A DNA stretch of 64,000 bases from Sulfurimonas sp. SAG-AH-194-L11. GTDB lineage: Bacteria > Campylobacterota > Campylobacteria > Campylobacterales > Sulfurimonadaceae. The stretch lies in contig NZ_JAEMVB010000008.1 of NCBI RefSeq assembly GCF_029215995.1, positions 1-64,000 on the forward strand, written 5' to 3'. How positions within the stretch are numbered: the first letter of the stretch is position 1; each line of letters opens with the position of its first letter. The translations under genes and the position numbers were made by a program. The notes beneath the pieces were generated by a model. That model ran no database searches, was not told the origin of the DNA, and saw nothing but the letters and a program-made list of their open reading frames with translations. Below are positions 52,854 through 62,804 of the stretch, piece by piece.

Positions 52854-54653
52854 ATGATGAAAAATTTAAAACTAGTATCTATTTTTTTACTCTTTCTTCT
52901 AGTGTTTTTGGCTGTTACATATTTGTACTTTGAGCTGCTAAAAGAGCAACAAGTCAAACTCAATAAGTTTACACTTGAAAAAGCAGCCTTAAATATAAAA
53001 AATGATTTTAAAAGTATGATACTTCTAAAGCAAAAATCTACATTGGCTATGGCGATTAGCTTAGCAAATAATAAAACAATAGTAAATGATATTGTTAATG
53101 ATAAGATAGATGATTTATATTATAAGAATTTATCTTCAGAATTAAAAAAGAGCACATTCTATCAAAATATCTGGATTCAGATACTTGATAATAAAGGTGT
53201 CTCATTATACAGAAGTTGGACAGATAAAAAGGGGGTTTCTCTTTTAGCTTTAAGACCAGAACTTCAACATGTTATTAACAATAAAGAAAATATATCTACC
53301 ATTAGTATAGATAGATATGATCTATCAATCAAGTCAATCTCCCCTATATTTCAAGATGAAAAAGTTATAGGTATAGTGGAAGTTATTTCACATTTTAATT
53401 CTATATCTAAAGTAATGAATAAATCTGGGGTGAGTTCTGTTATAGTTGTTAATGAAGAATACTCAAAACAGTTGAGTAATACTTTAACAAAAACTTTTCT
53501 TGATGGACATCATATTGCAAATTTAGATGCACCAAAAAAAGAGATGGAGTATTTATCTGCACATGGATTAGAAAATTATCTAAAAGATACTTACAGATTT
53601 GAAAACAGATACTTAATAGTATCGAGCCCAATAAAAGATCTTAATGATAAAACTATTGCTTATTCTATAATGTTTAAAAAAGAGAACTTTATCTCTAAAA
53701 CGGAAGAGGAGTTCTTACTTTTTAGATGGATGAGTAGTTTTATTATTTTATTTTTAATTTCAACTATACTTTATACTGTATGGTTATTTATGAAGATAAG
53801 AAGAGAAAGAAAATATTATAAAGATATTTTAGACTCAGTTACAAATATAGTACTTATTTTTAAAGATAGAAAACTAATAGAAGCAAATGAAACATTTTTT
53901 GAATACTTTAAAAAGTATAATACTTTAGAAGAGTTTAAATTACAAAACCGCTGTATATCTGATTTTTTTGTTGAAGATACAGATTATTTACAGATGTGGA
54001 TGGGTGACATTTTATGGTTAGAATATATTTTAACATCTAAGGAAATACATCATAAAGTGAAACTCAAGATTTTTGATAAGGTGTATATTTTTCGTATAGA
54101 GGCCTCACCTTTAAAGTATCAAAGTTCGAAAAAGCTTGTTGTTTTATCTGACATAACAAATGAAAATAAACTCTTAACACTGAGTTTAACTGATGAGTTA
54201 ACGAAAATTGGAAATAGACGCTACTTCAATCAAAAACTCAAAAGTGAAATAAGTAGGTCAAAAAGACATAAAACAGTATTTAGTTTGGTGGTTTTTGACA
54301 TAGACCATTTTAAAAAAGTGAATGATACCTATGGACATGATACGGGTGATGATGTCTTGAGAGTTTATAGTGAGTTTATTTTAGAGCAGTTAAGAGTTGA
54401 AGATGTCTTTTGCAGGACAGGAGGCGAAGAGTTTGCAATAATTTTAGCAGATACAGATGAGAAGAGTGCGAGTCTGCTAGCTGAAAAACTTCGACTAAAG
54501 ATTGAAAATTATAAAAAGATTGTTCCTATCACTATGAGTTTTGGAGTTGCAGAGTATAGACCTAAAGAGTCAAAAGAAGAGCTTTATAAGCGTGCAGATA
54601 CTGCTCTGTACAAAGCCAAAGAGAGTGGACGCAACAGGGTAGTTGTAGGGTGA
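52854..54653 (+). CDS. Cache-type sensor diguanylate cyclase
   Basis: A 599-residue membrane sensor. TM1 at ~7-27, a periplasmic sensor of about 250 residues with a dCache-like pattern (FYQNIWIQILDNKGVSLYRSW, VIGIVEVISHFNSI), TM2 at ~283-310, then a PAS-like domain (~320-440) and a GGDEF domain with GGEEF and an RVED inhibitory site. GGAG precedes the paired ATGs. It would turn an external ligand into c-di-GMP. The stop overlaps the bioF start (GTGA). Confidence 0.9.
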   Translation: MMKNLKLVSIFLLFLLVFLAVTYLYFELLKEQQVKLNKFTLEKAALNIKNDFKSMILLKQKSTLAMAISLANNKTIVNDIVNDKIDDLYYKNLSSELKKSTFYQNIWIQILDNKGVSLYRSWTDKKGVSLLALRPELQHVINNKENISTISIDRYDLSIKSISPIFQDEKVIGIVEVISHFNSISKVMNKSGVSSVIVVNEEYSKQLSNTLTKTFLDGHHIANLDAPKKEMEYLSAHGLENYLKDTYRFENRYLIVSSPIKDLNDKTIAYSIMFKKENFISKTEEEFLLFRWMSSFIILFLISTILYTVWLFMKIRRERKYYKDILDSVTNIVLIFKDRKLIEANETFFEYFKKYNTLEEFKLQNRCISDFFVEDTDYLQMWMGDILWLEYILTSKEIHHKVKLKIFDKVYIFRIEASPLKYQSSKKLVVLSDITNENKLLTLSLTDELTKIGNRRYFNQKLKSEISRSKRHKTVFSLVVFDIDHFKKVNDTYGHDTGDDVLRVYSEFILEQLRVEDVFCRTGGEEFAIILADTDEKSASLLAEKLRLKIENYKKIVPITMSFGVAEYRPKESKEELYKRADTALYKAKESGRNRVVVG

Positions 54654-55750
54654 GTCTATTTTATGAAAATGAATTAAAAGCCCTTAAAAAATCGGGTAGA
54701 TATAGAACTAGAGAAGTTATACAAGCTGATCTCAAAGATTTCGCTTCAAATGATTACCTTGGACTTTCGCATAAAAAAGAGTTGCATATGCAGACTTGTG
54801 ATGTGTTAGAGCGTTTAGATGTGCATAGCTCAAAAGCTTCAATGCTTGTAAATGGCTATCATCAAATACATAAAGATTTTGAAGATGCACTATGTAGTGC
54901 GAACTCTTTTGAAGCTGGAGTTGTTTTAGGGAGTGGGTTTAATGCCAATATAGCACTCATAGAGTCACTAGTGCGAAAAGGTGATGTACTTTTCATGGAT
55001 GAGTTGTATCATGCATCCGGTGTTTTAGCAACAAATCTCAATTCTGTAAATGTTACTTTTTTTAAACATAATGATATGGAAGAACTCTCTTTACTTTTAA
55101 AAAACTCACCAGCAAAACGGTGCATAGTTGCTGTTGAGGGTATCTACTCTATGGATGGAGATTTATGTCCAAGAGAGGTTTTTGAGATATGTGATAGTGC
55201 AGATGCAATCTTAATTGTTGATGAAGCACATAGCAGTGGTGTCGTTGGAGATAATCTTATGGGTGTATTTGATCTGTATGGAATTAGCCCAAAACCTAAT
55301 CATATTAAAATGGGAACACTAGGAAAGGCTTATGGAAGTTTTGGAGCCTTTATACTTGCTTCTAAACACATAGTAGAGTATCTTATAAATCGTGCTAAAC
55401 CTATAGTATATGCTACCTCGCTCTCTCTGTATGATACACTTTTAGCCCACAAATCACTTGAGTATATCTTAGATAATAGAGCAGAATTATCTCAAGCGAT
55501 ACGAGAACGCCAAGAGATAGTACACGATGAGTTAGGTATCAGCATAGCTGGTTTAATTGTACCTATACCTATAGGAGATAACAAAAAAGTTATAGAGATT
55601 AAAGATGAACTAAAAAGAGTGGGTTTTAGTGTAGGTGCCATACGACAACCTACTGTAGCTAGTGCTATTATCAGACTCATAGCTCGTTTGGGTCAAAGTG
55701 GGGATGAATTAAGAGCCTTGTGTCAAAATTTAGTTAAAATAAAAGTATGA
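54650..55750 (+). CDS. bioF: 8-amino-7-oxononanoate synthase-like PLP enzyme
   Basis: A 366-residue member of the alpha-oxoamine synthase family. DFASNDYLGLSHKKE, the glycine-rich LGSGFNANIALIESL, LIVDEAHSSGVVG and the PLP Lys in KMGTLGKAYGSFGAF are clear. BioF makes the first ring precursor of biotin from pimeloyl thioester and alanine; other family members are possible. It starts at GTG overlapping the stop of the sensor cyclase and ends overlapping the ABC gene (ATGA). Confidence 0.85.
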   Translation: MSLFYENELKALKKSGRYRTREVIQADLKDFASNDYLGLSHKKELHMQTCDVLERLDVHSSKASMLVNGYHQIHKDFEDALCSANSFEAGVVLGSGFNANIALIESLVRKGDVLFMDELYHASGVLATNLNSVNVTFFKHNDMEELSLLLKNSPAKRCIVAVEGIYSMDGDLCPREVFEICDSADAILIVDEAHSSGVVGDNLMGVFDLYGISPKPNHIKMGTLGKAYGSFGAFILASKHIVEYLINRAKPIVYATSLSLYDTLLAHKSLEYILDNRAELSQAIRERQEIVHDELGISIAGLIVPIPIGDNKKVIEIKDELKRVGFSVGAIRQPTVASAIIRLIARLGQSGDELRALCQNLVKIKV

Positions 55751-56436
55751 AAATAAGTAAACTAAAAATTATGATTGCTAGTGATATTTTAGTCGATATC
55801 GCCTTTGAAATAGAATCATCTTTAGCACTTGTTGGTCAAAGTGGTAGTGGAAAAAGTTTAACACTTAAAGCACTCCTCGGAATGTTACCCCATGATATGA
55901 GTTTAGAGCTTGAGTGTAGTTGTGATTTTGAGCTTATAGCTGGTAATAGTGTAGCCTTTATCCCACAAAACCCTTTTACAGCACTCTCTCCACTGACAAA
56001 AATTAATAAACAGTTTTTTGTAGAGAAGAGTAGAGTAAAAGAGCTTTTTGATAGTGTTGGCTTAAGTCATGAGCTACTGAGTAGATTTCCTCCTGAACTT
56101 TCAGGTGGACAACTCCAACGTGTAGTAATAGCAATGGCTCTGAGTAATAAACCACAACTTTTACTTCTTGATGAGCCTACAACAGCACTTGACCCTGAGA
56201 CCCGAGTAGTGATTATAAATCTTTTGAGAGAACTACAGGCAAAAGAGGGTTTTAAAATGCTTTTTGTAACACATGATATATCTTCCGCAAAAAATTTATG
56301 TCAGTATATATGTGTGATTAAAGAGGGTAAAATGGTAGAGAGTGGTGTTATGGATGCAGTTATAAATAGACCCCAAGCAGAGTATACAAAAACATTAATA
56401 GAGGCAAACTTTGCCAATAGGGAATTTAGAGTATGA
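55747..56436 (+). CDS. orphan ABC-transporter ATPase (peptide/nickel type)
   Basis: A 229-residue ATP-binding protein with Walker A GQSGSGKS, Q-loop region IPQNPFTALSPLTK, signature LSGGQLQRVVIAMAL, Walker B LLLLDEPTTALD and the switch His in FVTHD. The Q-loop style is that of DppD/NikD-type ATPases. No permease or binding protein is nearby; it is wedged between bioF and the PBP1A gene with 4-bp overlaps at both sides. The partner must be encoded elsewhere. Confidence 0.88.
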   Translation: MKISKLKIMIASDILVDIAFEIESSLALVGQSGSGKSLTLKALLGMLPHDMSLELECSCDFELIAGNSVAFIPQNPFTALSPLTKINKQFFVEKSRVKELFDSVGLSHELLSRFPPELSGGQLQRVVIAMALSNKPQLLLLDEPTTALDPETRVVIINLLRELQAKEGFKMLFVTHDISSAKNLCQYICVIKEGKMVESGVMDAVINRPQAEYTKTLIEANFANREFRV

Positions 56437-58460
56437 GAAAATATTTGAAGAAGATTTTTTTTAGTTTAGTAATCCTCGGATTTATATCGCCTTTTGTATT
56501 AGTGGCTTATTTTTTAACTGCATACGATTATGATATATCAAAACTAGTAGATTATAAACCAGACGTGACAAGTAGAATTTATGATAAAGATGGAAAAAAG
56601 ATAGCAAATATTTTTAACAAAAAACATAGATACTATGCAAGTTTTGATGAGATTCCTCCTCGAATTATTGAAGCACTTGTCGCTATAGAAGACACTACAT
56701 TTTTTGAGCATCCCGGGATAAATATAGATGCAATATTTCGTGCGGCTATAAAGGTTATACGTGCAGGAAAAGCTGTTGAGGGTGCAAGTACTATCACTCA
56801 GCAGTTAGTAAAAAATGTCCTACTCACACGAGAGAAAAAACTCTCACGTAAGATTAAAGAGGCTATATATGCCATAAAGATTGAGAGAGCTTTAAGTAAA
56901 GAGCAGATACTCGAACGCTACTTAAATGAGATATATTATGGGCATGGTTATTATGGTATAAAAACAGCAGCCGATGGTTATTTTCATAAACGTCTAGAAG
57001 ACTTAACACTTAAAGAGATGGCGATTTTAGTAGGACTTCCAAAGGCACCAAGTACATATGCACCGACAAAAAACTATGATATATCAATGGGACGTGCGAA
57101 TCGTGTCATAAAAAGAATGTATGTTTTAGGCTGGATAGATGAAAGTATGTATGAGAGTGCTTTAGTTGAAAATCCAGAAGTATTTAACACAACACTTACA
57201 CAAAACAGAGCACCATTTATAGTTGATGAAGTAGCACGTCGTTTTAGAGATATGAATATAAGTGATTTAAAAACAGGTGGCTATGAAATCTATACTACAA
57301 TAGATTTAAGGCTACAAGTAGCAGCACGCGAATCACTAAAATTTGCTTATGGAGAAGCACTCAAGCGGATTGATAAGTATAAAGAAAAAGAGCTCAAAGA
57401 ACTCGCTACATTTGAAGCACTTCAAAATCCTAGTGAAGAAGAATTCTTTGAGTTACAAGATGTAAATCTGACACAGTTAAATGGTGCTCTTGTCTCTTTA
57501 GATTCTCAAAGTGGAAATATTTTGGCACTTGTAGGGAGTATAGACTATAAGATTAGTTCTTATAATAGGGCAACACAGGGAAGACGCCAACCGGGGTCTG
57601 CATTTAAACCTTTTATCTACCAAGTCGCTATAGACTTAGGTTTTAGCGGGGCGACAGAGTTAGTGGATATAGCCAAAACATATGCCTATGAAAAAGATGG
57701 CGAAGAGATGAAGTGGCGACCGAGGAACTATGAAAAAAACTATAAAGGTTTAGTGACACTTCGTGAAGCTCTTATTCACTCAAGAAACCTTGCCACTATT
57801 AATCTTGTTAACGATATAGGATTAAATAATTTACTTAGAGAACTTAAAAAGTTTAAGATTAAACATATTCCAAGAGATTTATCTATCTCTCTTGGAACAA
57901 TGTCTATGTCACCACTAGAGTTAGCACAGGTATATACCTCTTTTTCTAACCACGGAGTACAGGTAAAAGCACACCTTATTGAGCGTATTGAGCAAAATTC
58001 TCAGATAATTTATGAGAAGCAAGATATACGTCATATCACTTCAACTCCTACTCAGTCTTATATAATGACAACTATTCTGCGTGATGTTGTACAGCGTGGT
58101 ACAGCGAGACGTGCCCGTGTTAGAGGTTTAGAACTTGCAGCAAAAACAGGAACAACTAACAAAAATATAGATGCTTGGTTAGCTGGATACTCTCCTACGA
58201 TTACAACAGTAGTATGGTTTGGAAATGATGACAACACACCTATGTATAAGCGCGAAACTGGTGGTAAAGTAGCAGGACCTGCATTTAGACTCTTTTATCA
58301 AAAAACATTAAAGCTTTATCCGCAAATTAAAAGAGAGTTTGATGTTCCTGAAGGAATTACACAAGTGCGTGTAGGGAAGAGAATGGAGTACTTTAGTGAT
58401 ATATCAAGACCACCAAGGGTAGAACAGATATCTGACCCTCAAGAAGAGTTGTTATGGTAA
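56433..58460 (+). CDS. mrcA: penicillin-binding protein 1A
   Basis: A 675-residue bifunctional peptidoglycan synthase. Membrane anchor at ~9-30. The GT51 glycosyltransferase has EDTTFFEHPGINIDAIFRA and GASTITQQLVKN. The transpeptidase has SxxK in RQPGSAFKPFIYQVA, SxN in HSRNLATINL and KTG in AAKTGTTNKNIDAWLAGYS. Length is slightly short but complete. Last gene of an overlapping run from the sensor cyclase; convergent with leuA. Confidence 0.95.
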   Translation: MRKYLKKIFFSLVILGFISPFVLVAYFLTAYDYDISKLVDYKPDVTSRIYDKDGKKIANIFNKKHRYYASFDEIPPRIIEALVAIEDTTFFEHPGINIDAIFRAAIKVIRAGKAVEGASTITQQLVKNVLLTREKKLSRKIKEAIYAIKIERALSKEQILERYLNEIYYGHGYYGIKTAADGYFHKRLEDLTLKEMAILVGLPKAPSTYAPTKNYDISMGRANRVIKRMYVLGWIDESMYESALVENPEVFNTTLTQNRAPFIVDEVARRFRDMNISDLKTGGYEIYTTIDLRLQVAARESLKFAYGEALKRIDKYKEKELKELATFEALQNPSEEEFFELQDVNLTQLNGALVSLDSQSGNILALVGSIDYKISSYNRATQGRRQPGSAFKPFIYQVAIDLGFSGATELVDIAKTYAYEKDGEEMKWRPRNYEKNYKGLVTLREALIHSRNLATINLVNDIGLNNLLRELKKFKIKHIPRDLSISLGTMSMSPLELAQVYTSFSNHGVQVKAHLIERIEQNSQIIYEKQDIRHITSTPTQSYIMTTILRDVVQRGTARRARVRGLELAAKTGTTNKNIDAWLAGYSPTITTVVWFGNDDNTPMYKRETGGKVAGPAFRLFYQKTLKLYPQIKREFDVPEGITQVRVGKRMEYFSDISRPPRVEQISDPQEELLW

Positions 58461-58464
58461 GGCT

Positions 58465-58497
58465 CTTAATAGAGGCTTAGTTAAAAGCCCTATTAAG
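58465..58497. other. long stem-loop between mrcA and leuA ends
   Basis: CTTAATAGAGGCTT (58465-58478) pairs with 58485-58497 over 13 positions with one bulged base and a 6-base loop. It covers the leuA stop codon and lies 5 bp after the mrcA stop. No T-run follows on either strand, so it is not a standard terminator, but it may block convergent transcription or protect mRNA ends. Confidence 0.45.
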
Positions 58498-60138
58498 TGC
58501 ACAAAACATCGCTTTGATAGAAGCTGTTGCTATGTCACTATCTTTACCTGCTCCAAAACAAGAAGCTTTATCTTCTGTTTGTAGTTCAATATAGGCTACA
58601 GCAGTAGCACTACTTTGTTCTCCACAAGAGTGTTCTGAGTATGAGGTGATGCTAAACTTATTCTTATAGTTTTTTATAAGAGCTTTTTTACAAGCGTCTA
58701 TTGGTCCATTTCCCTCTCCATCAGCAGTAATCTCTTCACCATTATGCTTATATGTAAGTCTACACTTTGATGTTTTATTATCAGATGTAAGCGTAAAGTC
58801 TACTAAAGAGATATGTTCTTTGACATTAAAGTATGTATCTTCAAAGATATTAAAAATCTCTTTAGAAGTCAGTACTTTGCCTTTTTCATCTGTTATCGCC
58901 TGCACAATGTTTCCTATCTCAGGATGCATAGATTTTGGCAGTTGGTACCCATACTCTTTTTCTAAGATATATGCGACACCACCCTTTCCAGATTGTGAGT
59001 TTATACGGATAACAGACTCATAAGTACGACCTACATCAGCTGGGTCTATAGGTAAGTACGGAACTTCCCATAAGGCATCATCTTTACTCTTTTGATATGC
59101 TAAACCTTTGTTTATCGCATCTTGATGGCTTCCGCTAAATGCCGTATATACTAACTCCCCAACATAAGGGTGTCTGACATGTGTATCTATCTCAGTACAT
59201 CGCTCAACTATTGCTAAAACTTCATCTATGTTTGTGAAGTCTAACTTAGAGTCTATGCCTTGTGTTGTAAGGTTAAGTGCAAGTGTAATGATATCTACAT
59301 TTCCAGTTCTCTCACCATTACTAAGAAGTGTTCCCTCAACTCTATCCGCTCCTGCAAGAAGTGCAAGCTCAGTTGCTGCTACTGAAGTTCCCCTGTCGTT
59401 ATGAGTATGTGTTGAAATTATTACATTTTCTCTATTGTTTAAATGATTTGCCATCCACTCGATCTGATCTGCATAGATGTTTGGTGTAGCCATCTCAACT
59501 GTTGCAGGTAAGTTTATAATAACTTTACGAGTCGGACTAATACCCCAACATGCAGTAACAGCATTAGATATATCAGCTGCAAACTCTAACTCAGTACCGG
59601 TAAAGCTCTCAGGTGAGTACTCTAAAAATATCTCTCCATCATGCTTTTTCTCGTACTCTTTAACAAGTTCAACACCAGCTAATGCTAAGGCAGTTATCTC
59701 CTCTTTTGTTTTGGCAAAGACAATCTTTCTTTGTGCTACAGATGTTGAGTTGTATAAATGAACAGTCGCTTTTTTAACACCCTTAAGTGCCTCAAATGTT
59801 TTAGCTATTAAGTGCTCGCGTGCTTGGACTAAGACTTGGACTGTAACATCATCAGGAATTAAATCATCATCAACAAGTCGGCGTAAAAAATCAAACTCGA
59901 CTTTTGAAGCAGAAGGAAAACCAACTTCTATTTCTTTAAATCCAATTTTAAGTAAGAGTGTAAAAAGTTCAAGTTTCTTCGTCATGTCCATAGGATTAAC
60001 AAGTGCTTGATTACCATCACGTAAATCTACACTACACCATGCTGGAGCACTGATTATTGTTTTTGTAGGCCAAACTCGGTTTGGTAACTCTATTGGAGGG
60101 TAAGCTCTATACTTACCATTAGGAATTTTTTGATTCAT
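58477..60138 (-). CDS. leuA: 2-isopropylmalate synthase
   Basis: A 553-residue enzyme starting leucine biosynthesis from acetyl-CoA and 2-ketoisovalerate. SVDLRDGNQALVNPMD in the TIM barrel, STHTHNDRGTSVAATELAL with the metal-binding His residues and AFSGSHQDAINKG match the long LeuA type; the C-terminal regulatory domain for leucine feedback is present (from ~430). I use ATG 60138 with AAGGA just upstream; an in-frame start 57 bp further up lacks a ribosome site. No leader peptide or attenuator is visible. Confidence 0.95.
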   Translation of the reverse strand: MNQKIPNGKYRAYPPIELPNRVWPTKTIISAPAWCSVDLRDGNQALVNPMDMTKKLELFTLLLKIGFKEIEVGFPSASKVEFDFLRRLVDDDLIPDDVTVQVLVQAREHLIAKTFEALKGVKKATVHLYNSTSVAQRKIVFAKTKEEITALALAGVELVKEYEKKHDGEIFLEYSPESFTGTELEFAADISNAVTACWGISPTRKVIINLPATVEMATPNIYADQIEWMANHLNNRENVIISTHTHNDRGTSVAATELALLAGADRVEGTLLSNGERTGNVDIITLALNLTTQGIDSKLDFTNIDEVLAIVERCTEIDTHVRHPYVGELVYTAFSGSHQDAINKGLAYQKSKDDALWEVPYLPIDPADVGRTYESVIRINSQSGKGGVAYILEKEYGYQLPKSMHPEIGNIVQAITDEKGKVLTSKEIFNIFEDTYFNVKEHISLVDFTLTSDNKTSKCRLTYKHNGEEITADGEGNGPIDACKKALIKNYKNKFSITSYSEHSCGEQSSATAVAYIELQTEDKASCFGAGKDSDIATASIKAMFCALNRAFN

Positions 60139-60220
60139 AATGAATCCTTTATAACTTGAAATTTTATAATAACACACTCTTACATTTGTTATCAATATGC
60201 GAATTATAGCTAATTTGTTG

Positions 60221-61174
60221 TTATAAAGGTATTTTTAGTGAGAAGCAGGCTCCATTATTTATATTTTTAACAGTGAGGGTTCCACCCATCTTTTGAGCTA
60301 TTTGTGTACTCATATATAAACCTATCCCTGTGCCTTTACCTTCTGCTTTACTTGTCACTTCTGGTTTAAAAATATCATTGATTATTTTAGATGGAACTCC
60401 ACCAGCACTATCTTGTATATCTACATAGCTATAAGCATCTTTTTGATAAAAACTAATGCTGATATGTCTCTCTTTTATATTGTTGTCGTTAAAGGCATCT
60501 TTTGCATTGTTGATTATGTTGAGTACAAGATGTTTAAACTCATTTTCATTACCATAGAGTAAAATCTCTTTATCGCTTAGTATCTCTACTGTTATGTTAT
60601 TATTTAAAAATTCATCATTTACTAAAACCATAACTGATTGTATACATCGTTTTACACCAAAATTTTCTTTTGTTTGGCTCGGTCTAAAAAAGTTTCTAAA
60701 TTCTGCTAAGGTTGTAACCATGTGTTCTATTTGACCTTGTGCATGATCTGTTAATTCATCTATATAATCTTGATTTATCAGTCCATTTTTATAATCAGTT
60801 TGTAGCATATCGGACATCATAGAGAGGGCATTGAGAGGTTGCTTCCATTGGTGTGCTACGGCATCCATCATCTCACCCATAGCAGCCATTTTAGCTTGTT
60901 GTTCATAGCGTTTTTGAGCATCTTGTGCTAATTTTAGCTGTAGTTGTATTCTCTCTTCTAAACTTTGGTTGAGTTGGTCCAGTGAAGTCTGTTTTTCGTT
61001 GTATCTATCTAAAAATATCTCTAAGAGTATATCTAAGTCTCCACGATGAGGAGAGTTAGCACTCTTTTTTACAGCATCTAGTAACTCTTCAGTATTAAGT
61101 TGAGTATATTTTCCTTTCGGATTTTCTCTTCGTTTTATTATTGAATTTTTATTTGCAAAAGGGTTATTATTCAT
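60221..61174 (-). CDS. soluble sensor histidine kinase
   Basis: A 317-residue cytoplasmic kinase. Residues ~55-105 are a coiled coil (SLDQLNQSLEERIQLQLKLA). The phospho-accepting His is in AVAHQWKQPLNALSMM. The ATPase part has NIINNAKDAF (N box), VDIQDSAGGVP and GKGTGIGLYMSTQI. No membrane or obvious sensor domain. A TATAAT at 61188-61183 lies so close that an ATG at 61180 could not be in the mRNA, so ATG 61174 is the start. No response regulator gene is adjacent. Confidence 0.88.
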   Translation of the reverse strand: MNNNPFANKNSIIKRRENPKGKYTQLNTEELLDAVKKSANSPHRGDLDILLEIFLDRYNEKQTSLDQLNQSLEERIQLQLKLAQDAQKRYEQQAKMAAMGEMMDAVAHQWKQPLNALSMMSDMLQTDYKNGLINQDYIDELTDHAQGQIEHMVTTLAEFRNFFRPSQTKENFGVKRCIQSVMVLVNDEFLNNNITVEILSDKEILLYGNENEFKHLVLNIINNAKDAFNDNNIKERHISISFYQKDAYSYVDIQDSAGGVPSKIINDIFKPEVTSKAEGKGTGIGLYMSTQIAQKMGGTLTVKNINNGACFSLKIPL

Positions 61175-61273
61175 AGTCATTTATTATAACTAAAGATTGT
61201 AAATAATATATATAGTGATAAAGTGTTGGAGAGTGTGGGGTGAGGTAAAACGAGGATAAACCTCGCTTTATAA

Positions 61274-62704
61274 TTAGCACTGGTATGTAGTTTTATACTC
61301 ATATGCAGTTGGACGACCTTCATCAGGCCATACATCACGTTCAAATCTATAGTGCTGGTAAGCACTGATAAATTCTTCAGTAAATACTGGCTTAAGGAAA
61401 TCATGATCAGTAATAAGACCTTCAACAGCTTCACGTAAAGTGTGTGGCATTTGAGGAATTCCTTTTTCACGAATCTCATCAAGAGAAAGCTCATAAAGAT
61501 CTTCATCCATTGGACCAATAGGAACATCAGCATTCTTGATACCGTCAAGTCCAGCCATCATCATTACTGCAAATGCAAGGTAAGGACAACAAGAGCTATC
61601 TGGAAAACGCATCTCTAAACGAGTAGCACCTTCGCCAGCACCGTAAGGAATACGACAAGCAGCAGAACGGTTCTTAGCAGAGTAAGTTAAGATACTTGGT
61701 GCTTCAAAACCTGGTAATAAACGCTTGTACGAGTTAGTTGTAGGGTTAGTAAACGCAGATACAGCTGCAGAGTGCTTAAAGATACCACCAGCATACTGAA
61801 GAGCCATTTCAGAAAGGTTACCGTAGTTTCCTTCTTTATAGAAAAGGTTCTTACCATCTTTCCAAAGTGATTGGTGAACATGCATACCGTTACCATTATC
61901 ACCAAACATAGGTTTTGGCATAAATGTAGCAGTTTTCCCATTAAGGTGTGCGATCATCTTTATAACATACTTATACTTTTGAACATTATCAGCAGCTGTG
62001 ATAATATCAGAATATACGATACCAATTTCGTGTTGTGCTTGTGCAACTTCGTGGTGACCAAGAACAACAGTAAGACCAACTTGCTCTAAAACTTGCATCA
62101 TTTCAGCACGGATATCTACAGCAGAGTCAGTAGGTGCAACTGGGAAGTAACCACCCTTTGTACCTGGACGGTGTCCAGTGTTATACATGTCTGGGTAAGG
62201 ATTATTTGAGTTCCACTCACCCTCTTCAGTATCTACTTTGTAACCTGACTCATTGATGTTATCAACAAAAGTTACAGAGTCAAACATGAAAAATTCGTTT
62301 TCAGGACCGAAGTATGCAGCATCAGCAACACCCGTCTCTTCTGCATGCTTAAGTGCTTTTTTCGCGATTGAACGAGGACATCTTTCATATGATTGTTCTT
62401 TGTAAATGTCATAAACATCACAAAACACGATTATAGTAGGATCAGCAGTAAATGGATCTAAGAATGCAGTACCGATATCTACTTTAAGAAGCATATCTGA
62501 CTCATTAATTGGTTGCCAAGCTTCGATAGATGAACCATCAAAAGGAAGACCATTATCTAGTTGACCAGCAGTCACAGCACTCATTCTGTAACTAATATGG
62601 TGCCATGCACCTTTAATATCTGTAAATCTAAAGTCTACAAATTGAACATCATTTTCTTCACAGAATGTAAAGAATTCTTCTACATTATTAACGAATTTAC
62701 CCAT
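61274..62704 (-). CDS. glnA: glutamine synthetase type I
   Basis: A 476-residue dodecameric ammonia-assimilating enzyme. [45 protein letters not shown] and [11 protein letters not shown] cover the active-site signatures. The Tyr of the adenylylation loop is present in [10 protein letters not shown], although that loop differs from the usual NLYDLP. AGGAG lies before the ATG. Confidence 0.96.
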   Translation of the reverse strand: MGKFVNNVEEFFTFCEENDVQFVDFRFTDIKGAWHHISYRMSAVTAGQLDNGLPFDGSSIEAWQPINESDMLLKVDIGTAFLDPFTADPTIIVFCDVYDIYKEQSYERCPRSIAKKALKHAEETGVADAAYFGPENEFFMFDSVTFVDNINESGYKVDTEEGEWNSNNPYPDMYNTGHRPGTKGGYFPVAPTDSAVDIRAEMMQVLEQVGLTVVLGHHEVAQAQHEIGIVYSDIITAADNVQKYKYVIKMIAHLNGKTATFMPKPMFGDNGNGMHVHQSLWKDGKNLFYKEGNYGNLSEMALQYAGGIFKHSAAVSAFTNPTTNSYKRLLPGFEAPSILTYSAKNRSAACRIPYGAGEGATRLEMRFPDSSCCPYLAFAVMMMAGLDGIKNADVPIGPMDEDLYELSLDEIREKGIPQMPHTLREAVEGLITDHDFLKPVFTEEFISAYQHYRFERDVWPDEGRPTAYEYKTTYQC

Positions 62705-62733
62705 TAAACATCTCCTGATTTTTTTCTGAGAAT

Positions 62734-62739
62734 ATTATA
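62734..62739 (-). promoter_or_regulatory. -10 box of glnA
   Basis: TATAAT on the minus strand, about 30 bases before the glnA start, in an AT-rich region. No convincing -35 or sigma54 element is seen, so expression seems sigma70-dependent. Confidence 0.55.
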
Positions 62740-62804
62740 TCGGATATTTGAACAATAAATTCTTTAAGTGTGATTAAAAAGTATGCAGATTAAAGGGAAT
62801 GTGT

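Noticed and set aside
60139-60220. Leucine attenuator or T-box before leuA
   Set aside because: No leader peptide with Leu codons and no long stem-loop with a T-run are present.
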